Source: an uncultured Flavobacteriales bacterium (GTDB lineage Bacteria; Bacteroidota; Bacteroidia; Flavobacteriales_D; Sanyastnellaceae). From it: a stretch of 5,430 nt of DNA. The notes under the pieces were generated by a model, which searched no databases, was not told the DNA's origin, and was given only the letters and a program-made list of their open reading frames with translations. Position numbers and translations under genes: made by a program. This document shows positions 1 to 3,711 of this stretch, piece after piece. The stretch covers positions 1 to 5,430 of the forward strand of contig CALKHD010000238.1 of the NCBI GenBank assembly GCA_938092195.1. The letters run 5' to 3'. Numbering within the stretch: position 1 is the first letter of the stretch; each line of letters starts with the position of its first letter.

Positions 1-197
1 TCTAGTTCTCTTATCTCGATCGGAAGTGCCTTTTTCTCGTCATAGCCAGACACAGACTTCAACTCATCCTCCAAAGAGCTTACCCTAGCTTCTTCTTTGA
101 GGATATCGCTTTTGAGCTGATCACAATTTTGGGCAGTGATGACCCCTCCCATAAACATGAGAGAAAACAACAGAATGGCAAACTTTAAGTGGTTCAT
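1..197 (-). CDS. Partial gene: small exported coiled-coil-like protein of unknown function (C-terminus off the left edge)
   Basis: I do not recognise the family. Reading leftward from the ATG at 197-195, the frame stays open to the window edge (65 codons seen). The N-terminus is a clear signal peptide: Met-Asn-His-Leu-Lys, then a hydrophobic core (about residues 6-20), then ...VITAQNCDQLK, with likely signal peptidase I cleavage near ITA|Q. The cysteine two residues later lacks a lipobox, so a lipoprotein is unlikely. After residue 24 the chain is charged and heptad-like (DQLKSDILKEEARVSSLEDEL), which suggests a coiled coil and a periplasmic or surface location. No good Shine-Dalgarno precedes the ATG; a palindrome TTTGCGCAAA lies 10 bases upstream. 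The stretch is about 44% GC, well below the genes to the right, so it may be acquired DNA. The signal peptide and open frame make a real gene likely; its function cannot be told from this fragment. Confidence 0.68.
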   Translation of the reverse strand, partial: MNHLKFAILLFSLMFMGGVITAQNCDQLKSDILKEEARVSSLEDELKSVSGYDEKKALPIEIREL

Positions 198-572
198 ACC
201 AGAGGTTTTGCGCAAAGTACAATCGGTCTTGATGAATGCTGAGTAGTCCTTCTTGTGGAGAGAATATGTATGTGTCAGCGCCGAGCGTGTAGACTCGAAG
301 TGAATCTGCTGAGGGGTAGGGTCGGATGCTTAGGAGATCGGCCTGGAACTTTCAGCGTTTTCCCTGACAGAGTTCGGCAAAAAGTTCGGCAGATTGTTCG
401 GCAAACGGCCCAAATCAGGCCTTCATATCGGGTCTCTCTATCTTCTTACGCCAAACAGTTATTCATAACCAATCGAACTCAGGAACGGACCTAAAGGTAG
501 CGATTCTGAAAGTCTCAGGTGAGCAAGGGATGTGGCGTGCAGTGTCCGTAGGGCTTGCAAACCCATCCAAGG
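198..572. other. Gene-free stretch with repeats, downstream of the tRNA-Pro 3' end
   Basis: I see no convincing coding region on either strand. The longest open frame (255-494, plus) is Arg/Cys-rich, starts poorly, and reads a tetrapeptide Val-Arg-Gln-x three times only because of a 12-bp DNA repeat; it looks spurious. The stretch holds a 10-bp palindrome at 207-216 just upstream of the leftmost gene and a phased direct repeat at 372-407. Base composition drifts from about 40% GC near 200 to over 50% near the tRNA. No tRNA, rRNA or known riboswitch architecture is visible here. Confidence 0.6.
372..407. repeat. Three 8-bp direct repeats at exact 12-bp spacing
   Basis: The octamer GTTCGGCA occurs at 372-379, 384-391 and 396-403, each followed by a different 4-base spacer (AAAA, GATT, AACG), giving a 12-bp period. 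Read on the other strand the unit is TGCCGAAC. Regular short direct repeats of this kind can be protein-binding iterons or integrase arm-type sites, or a chance tandem duplication. The copies are perfect in the octamer only. The position about 240 bp beyond the 3' end of a tRNA gene makes an integration-related role conceivable, but nothing in the window proves it. Confidence 0.75.
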
Positions 573-602
573 ACCTGCGCTTCACCATTTGGTAAGGCAG
601 GT
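573..602. repeat. Imperfect inverted repeat (hairpin) containing a tRNA D-arm-like segment
   Basis: ACCTGC at 573-578 pairs with GCAGGT at 597-602. Inside it CTT pairs with AAG and ACCA with TGGT, leaving two single-base bulges, so most of the 30 bases can fold into one hairpin. Part of it (plus strand, 585-598) matches the sense D-arm of the neighbouring tRNA-Pro at 13 of 14 positions (CCATTTGGTAAGGC against CCAGTTGGTAAGGC), but on the opposite strand. No complete second tRNA can be folded around it. It has no run of T on either side, so it is not a typical intrinsic terminator. Confidence 0.5.
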
Positions 603-610
603 GAGAAACA

Positions 611-636
611 AAAAGACCTCCCGAAGGAGGTCTTTT
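611..636 (-). terminator. Intrinsic terminator of tRNA-Pro with UUCG tetraloop
   Basis: A perfect 11-bp stem (611-621 with 626-636) encloses four bases. Read on the minus strand, the core is GACCTCC-TTCG-GGAGGTC followed by TTTTTG, so the RNA has the unusually stable C(UUCG)G loop and a U tract. It begins three bases beyond the discriminator of tRNA-Pro, as expected for the tRNA transcript terminator. Because the stem is flanked by A on one side and T on the other, it could also stop plus-strand transcription, though the loop then reads CGAA. It is the first strong terminator below the SulP gene. Confidence 0.92.
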
Positions 637-639
637 GTG

Positions 640-712
640 TCGGGATAGCAGGACTCGAACCTGCGGTCTCCTGCTCCCAAAGCAGGCGCCTTACCAACTG
701 GGCCATATCCCG
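640..712 (-). tRNA. tRNA-Pro (anticodon UGG)
   Basis: The minus strand folds into a full cloverleaf of 73 nt. The acceptor stem is CGGGATA/TATCCCG (7 bp) with A at 640 as discriminator. The D arm contains AGTTGGTAA. The anticodon stem CCTGC/GCAGG encloses loop TTTGGGA with anticodon TGG, which reads CCA and other Pro codons. The T arm is GCAGG-TTCGAGT-CCTGC. A C at position 1 is typical of bacterial proline tRNAs. The 3' CCA is not encoded (the next bases are CAC), so it would be added by CCA nucleotidyltransferase. The gene sits 40 bp beyond the SulP stop codon and ends just before a strong terminator. Its 3' end faces the gene-poor, AT-richer left side, the usual geometry for an integration target. 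Confidence 0.98.
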
Positions 713-721
713 AGCGGGCGG

Positions 722-729
722 CGAAGATA
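722..729 (-). promoter_or_regulatory. Candidate -7 promoter element of tRNA-Pro
   Basis: On the minus strand TATCTTCG lies 9 bases before the tRNA 5' end. It matches the Bacteroidota -7 consensus TAnnTTTG at all but one defined position. Transcription would begin a few bases before the mature tRNA, giving a very short leader. A -33 TTG at the ideal distance is not seen; the nearest resemblance is GTTA about 15 bases upstream. The element lies in the 40-bp gap after the SulP stop codon, so the tRNA could have its own start even if the upstream transcript also reads through. Motif knowledge is from the phylum; the assignment here is inference. Confidence 0.45.
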
Positions 730-752
730 CGGCAAGGATGGATAACTGCCTA

Positions 753-2276
753 TCAGGTGACCTGCTTATTGAAGTTGCGCAAAACCCAAGTCACCTCGGC
801 GTCGTCAGGCGACTTGATCTCCAGCGAAATGTCGTCTTCTGAAGCACGGGATTGGAAGTCCTCGATCACATCGCGCACATCGGCGTCCATCCTGAGCGTT
901 TCAGAGGCGTCCAGAACGACATGTCCGCCTGGCCTGACCCGGGAAAGGGCTTGGCGAAGACCTGCCTTGTGCAAGAAGGTCATGTCCTCGCTCAAGTTGA
1001 AATGCCAGGTTCCGTTCTTGCCCTCTCCCTCTTCGTAGCGATAGCCCACAAACGGGTGCTGATAGTGGTCGAGCAAAATGCTGACGATGGCCACGACCAG
1101 ACCGATGCCGATGCCCACAAGCAAGTCGGTGAACACGATCGCTGCGATGGTCACTATGTAGGGAACGAACTGACGCAGGCCCTTGGCGTACATCTTTTTG
1201 AAGGTGGCCGGCTTGGCCAGCTTGTAGCCCACTATAAAGAGGATTGCAGCGAGGCTGGCCAGTGGAATCAGGTTCAGGACCTGCGGAACCAACAAGAACA
1301 AAATCAGGAGCCAAGCACCGTGAAGGATGGCACTCATTTTGGTGGCGTTGCCAGACTGAATGTTGGCTGAGGAGCGCACGATCACCTGGGTGATGGGCAA
1401 GCCTCCGATGAGGCCGCTTACGGTGTTTCCAACCCCTTGCGCGATCAGCTCTCGGTTGGTGGGCGTGATGCGCTTGTGCGGATCGAGCTTGTCCGTAGCT
1501 TCTACGCAGAGCAAAGTCTCCAGGCTCGCCACTATGGCGATGGTCACTCCCAAGGTCCACACCGCGCCGTTCCCAATGGCGCTAAAGTCAGGAAGTGTGA
1601 TCAATGACCCCCACTCTTCGGGTTGGAGGATGGGCAGGTTCACAAGTTGTGCCGTTGTGAGGCCCCCGTCTCCGCGGGTGGCGAGGTGAATGCCGACGCC
1701 GGCAAGTACTGCGACCAGGGAGCCCGGCAAGACCTTGGTGAAGCCCTGTTTTTTCATGAAGGGGCTTTCCCAAAGGATCAAGATCCCGAGGCCAGCCACG
1801 GCGATGGTGAGCGCGGTGGGCGTGATGTGGTTGAGCCCTTCCAGCATGCCATCCACCCCTTCAACGCCGGCGTAGCCCAAGGCGTGAGGGATTTGCTTGA
1901 GGAAGATGATGATGCCGATGGCCGACAGCATTCCCTGGATCACGCTCGACGGGAAGTAGAGACCAATGACGCCGGCTTTGAGAGCGCCCAGAGCGAGCTG
2001 AACGAGTCCACCAATGACCACAGCGAGGAGGAAGACCTCGTAACTGGGCAATGTGTTGATGCCGTTCAATACAATAACCGCCAAACCGGCGGCTGGACCG
2101 GACACGCCAACGGCGCTGCCAGAAATGGGGGCGACCACCAAGCCGCCGAGAATGCCAGCGATGAGCCCAGCCAATGGGGGCGCACCGGAAGCCAAGGCAA
2201 TGCCGAGGCAAAGGGGCAGTGCGACGAGAAATACAACGAGGGATGCAGGAAGGTCCTGCTTGAGGTGCTTAAACAT
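753..2276 (-). CDS. SulP/SLC26-family inorganic anion transporter with short C-terminal STAS-like domain
   Basis: A 507-residue inner-membrane transporter of the SulP family, whose members move sulfate, bicarbonate or related anions, often with H+ or Na+. Residues about 10-400 are a chain of hydrophobic segments fitting the 7+7 inverted-repeat core. Family hallmarks are the N-terminal LPASLVVFLVALPLCLGIAL, the TM3 region GSAVGVSGPAAG (53-64), GLYFPSSVIQGMLSAIG (105-121), an acid in TM8 (SLETLL, Glu253) at the region where relatives bind a coupling cation, and the TM10 signature GGLPITQVIVRSSANIQSG (291-309). Residues about 420-490 resemble a reduced STAS domain (VVLDASETLRMDADV), without the phosphorylatable Ser of anti-sigma antagonists. 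I chose the ATG at 2276-2274 because it starts MFKHLKQDLP, the usual family start; a 19-residue extension would need a TTG and adds nothing family-like. Sulfate versus bicarbonate cannot be decided: no carbonic anhydrase or assimilation gene is adjacent. It lies 70 bp after a small membrane protein gene and 40 bp before tRNA-Pro. Confidence 0.96.
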   Translation of the reverse strand: MFKHLKQDLPASLVVFLVALPLCLGIALASGAPPLAGLIAGILGGLVVAPISGSAVGVSGPAAGLAVIVLNGINTLPSYEVFLLAVVIGGLVQLALGALKAGVIGLYFPSSVIQGMLSAIGIIIFLKQIPHALGYAGVEGVDGMLEGLNHITPTALTIAVAGLGILILWESPFMKKQGFTKVLPGSLVAVLAGVGIHLATRGDGGLTTAQLVNLPILQPEEWGSLITLPDFSAIGNGAVWTLGVTIAIVASLETLLCVEATDKLDPHKRITPTNRELIAQGVGNTVSGLIGGLPITQVIVRSSANIQSGNATKMSAILHGAWLLILFLLVPQVLNLIPLASLAAILFIVGYKLAKPATFKKMYAKGLRQFVPYIVTIAAIVFTDLLVGIGIGLVVAIVSILLDHYQHPFVGYRYEEGEGKNGTWHFNLSEDMTFLHKAGLRQALSRVRPGGHVVLDASETLRMDADVRDVIEDFQSRASEDDISLEIKSPDDAEVTWVLRNFNKQVT

Positions 2277-2346
2277 AAAAATGGGGTTGAAAAACAAGGG
2301 CACAACCGAGGGCTGTGTGAAACGAAGCGGCAAGCGCCGCGAAGCG

Positions 2347-2676
2347 TCAACCTTGTTCTGGAGGTTCCCAAATTCGCCCTGCCACCAAGGCTTGCCAAGT
2401 GGTCACGGCCGGTGGGTTGTGTCGGTGTTGGGCCTCAATCGATGCGCAATTCCGATGGGCAGCCAACAGTGCCTCGAACTTCACTTTGCTTTCCTTCTCT
2501 TCCGGTCCTTCCCTCTCCTCTTCTTGGCTTTCTTCGGACTCCTCGGCTTCGGAATCCATGACCAAGACCACGCCGTCCCCGTGCAATGTCAAACACACCT
2601 CTACCACCTCCAGCAAGACGAATCCAGACAGCAAGAGTCCGAAAAAGAAAATGGCGGGTAGACGCAGGCGTTCCAT
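2347..2676 (-). CDS. Small membrane-anchored acidic protein of unknown function
   Basis: A 109-residue protein I cannot place in a named family. After MERLRLP, residues 7-27 form one hydrophobic membrane segment (AIFFFGLLLSGFVLLEVVEV), so it is probably an inner-membrane single-pass protein or has an uncleaved signal anchor. Residues 41-63 are extremely acidic (about 15 Glu/Asp), and the remaining 45 residues are a mixed tail ending Trp-Glu-Pro-Pro-Glu-Gln-Gly. I chose the ATG at 2676-2674; a GTG lies immediately before it in frame. A purine-rich AAGGAAG is present but about 13 bases from the ATG. The same DNA in other frames yields only Arg/Gly-rich or Ser-rich low-complexity translations, which supports this frame. 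It is co-oriented with the SulP gene, 70 bp upstream of it, and divergent from the pirin gene. A role linked to the transporter is only a guess from position. From memory, small Bacteroidota membrane proteins with an acidic middle and Pro-Pro-Glu end are common, but I cannot confirm homology. Confidence 0.68.
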   Translation of the reverse strand: MERLRLPAIFFFGLLLSGFVLLEVVEVCLTLHGDGVVLVMDSEAEESEESQEEEREGPEEKESKVKFEALLAAHRNCASIEAQHRHNPPAVTTWQALVAGRIWEPPEQG

Positions 2677-2790
2677 CACCCCAAAGAAACTTCCTTTCTT
2701 GAAGATTGTTCATGTCTCAAGACAGGGATTTGCTCGAATTTGCCAACCGTTGTCAACGTTCATCGCACCACCCCTTCAGACCCCACGATC
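2677..2790. promoter_or_regulatory. Divergent intergenic region with two short palindromes
   Basis: This 114-bp spacer must carry the start signals for the small membrane protein (left) and pirin (right). It contains TGTCT-CA-AGACA at 2713-2724 and the odd-centred palindrome CGTTG-T-CAACG at 2748-2758, about 35 bp apart, plus a wider TCTTGA...TCAAGA pair at 2697-2722. These are candidate operator sites. I found no exact Bacteroidota -7/-33 pair on either strand; TTTCTTTG on the minus strand (2682-2689) is one base off but very close to the start codon. Confidence 0.35.
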
Positions 2791-3654
2791 ATGGAAACGC
2801 CCCAACTTCTCAGACTCGTCCCCGCTCACAATGAACCCGTGGGGGGATTGCACACCCAACGGGCGTTTCCCACAGGGGCATTGCCCGACATGAATCCCTT
2901 CCTGTTTTTGAACCACCACGGCCCCCAGATTTACCCTCCGGACAACGCCGGACTTCCATTTGGGCCGCATCCGCACAAAGGGTTCGAGACCCTGACCTTC
3001 ATTGAGGAAGGCCCCCTCGCCCACCGCGACTCCACGGGTGGTTCCCATGTCTCAGGGCCAGGCGGGGTTCAATGGATGACCGCGGGGAGCGGCATTGTTC
3101 ACGCCGAAGTGTCTCCTCCGGAATTCCTGCGCGATGGTGGACCCACACACATGCTCCAGCTCTGGATGAACCTTCCGGCTGCCCTCAAAGGCACATCGCC
3201 ATCCTATCAATCCTTGGAGCCAGAACAGCTCACCACGCTTCAGGGAGAGGACTGGACTTGGCAAATCATCAGCGGTGAATTGCAGCACAATGGCGAGCCT
3301 ATACAAGGACCCGCCAACACGTTGACGGGCCTGTTCACCTCTCGGCTTCAAATGAATGCCGGCGGACAAGTCGACTTGCACGTTCCATCAAACCGCACCC
3401 TGCTGCTCTACGTGGTCAAGGGGGAGGTGAACTGTGGTGACGCTGTCCTCAAGCCTTTTGCCACGCCTGTGTTTGATCGCGCTGGCGGCACACTTGCACT
3501 GGAAGCGAAAGAGGACGCCACCCTGTTGGTTTGCCACGGCGAGCCCATTGACGAACCGGTGGTCTCTTACGGCCCTTTTGTGATGAACACCGAGGAGGAA
3601 ATTCGGACTGCATTCCAAGAATTCCGCTCAGGTCAATACGGCCATGTGGAATGA
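2791..3654 (+). CDS. Pirin-family bicupin protein
   Basis: A 287-residue two-domain cupin of the pirin family (usual length about 230-300). Members bind a non-haem metal, usually iron, and various ones act as quercetin 2,3-dioxygenases or as regulatory proteins; many bacterial members have no known substrate. The N-terminal cupin has the family stretch NPFLFLNHHGP (35-45), then GPHPHKGFETLTF (58-70) and GSGIVHAEVSP (99-109). His60, His62, His104 and Glu106 match the human pirin metal ligands in identity and almost exactly in spacing, so the site looks intact. Residues about 170-280 fit the C-terminal pirin domain (LLYVVKGEV, then PFVMNTEEEIRTAFQEF). No signal peptide, so cytoplasmic. I chose the ATG at 2791, which gives METPQLLRLVPAH; an upstream TTG at 2740 would add 17 unconvincing residues. 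It is divergent from the small membrane protein gene and convergent with katG. Enzyme activity is not demonstrable from sequence alone. Confidence 0.96.
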   Translation: METPQLLRLVPAHNEPVGGLHTQRAFPTGALPDMNPFLFLNHHGPQIYPPDNAGLPFGPHPHKGFETLTFIEEGPLAHRDSTGGSHVSGPGGVQWMTAGSGIVHAEVSPPEFLRDGGPTHMLQLWMNLPAALKGTSPSYQSLEPEQLTTLQGEDWTWQIISGELQHNGEPIQGPANTLTGLFTSRLQMNAGGQVDLHVPSNRTLLLYVVKGEVNCGDAVLKPFATPVFDRAGGTLALEAKEDATLLVCHGEPIDEPVVSYGPFVMNTEEEIRTAFQEFRSGQYGHVE

Positions 3655-3685
3655 AAAAGGCCCGCAGAAGCGGGCCTTTTTCATT
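3650..3685. terminator. Bidirectional terminator between pirin and katG
   Basis: A perfect 16-bp inverted repeat, 3650-3665 with 3670-3685, closes a 4-base loop (AGAA). The GC core is GGCCCGC/GCGGGCC, flanked by AAAAA on one side and TTTTT on the other, so it works as an intrinsic terminator in both directions. It serves the plus-strand pirin gene, whose TGA (3652-3654) lies inside the left arm, and the minus-strand katG gene, whose stop is 26 bp away at 3714-3712. Confidence 0.94.
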
Positions 3686-3711
3686 TGTGGCGTTGTGGCG
3701 TGGCATGGCAC

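Noticed and set aside
286..310. Possible duplicated tRNA 3' end (att site): GACTCGAA near 290 matching the tRNA T-loop
   Set aside because: Only about 8 contiguous bases match the tRNA and the adjoining acceptor-stem sequence is absent, so it is not a credible attachment-site copy.
255..494. Plus-strand 79-residue open frame
   Set aside because: Arg/Cys-rich composition, no recognisable domain or ribosome site, and its internal Val-Arg-Gln repeat is simply the 12-bp DNA repeat read in frame.
515..706. Minus-strand 63-residue open frame
   Set aside because: It is a translation of the tRNA-Pro gene and its terminator.
2277..2333. 19-residue N-terminal extension of the SulP protein
   Set aside because: Needs a TTG start and adds residues unlike the family; the ATG at 2276 gives the standard family N-terminus.
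2327..2340. Small GC hairpin GCGGC-AAGC-GCCGC between the small membrane gene and SulP
   Set aside because: Only 5 bp, with no real T run on the minus strand; too weak to call a terminator or attenuator.
1623..2561. Long plus-strand frame of 312 residues opposite the SulP gene
   Set aside because: Polar, Gly/Glu/Asn-rich antisense shadow of a membrane protein gene; the minus-strand protein has clear SulP motifs.
2435..2713. Minus-strand 92-residue frame overlapping the small membrane protein
   Set aside because: Arg/Gly-rich translation typical of an out-of-frame shadow; the overlapping frame has a clean membrane segment and acidic region.
2711..2833. Plus-strand 40-residue frame starting MSQDRDLLEFANRC
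   Set aside because: It mostly overlaps the start of the pirin gene in another frame, has no convincing ribosome site, and its C-terminal half is low-complexity.
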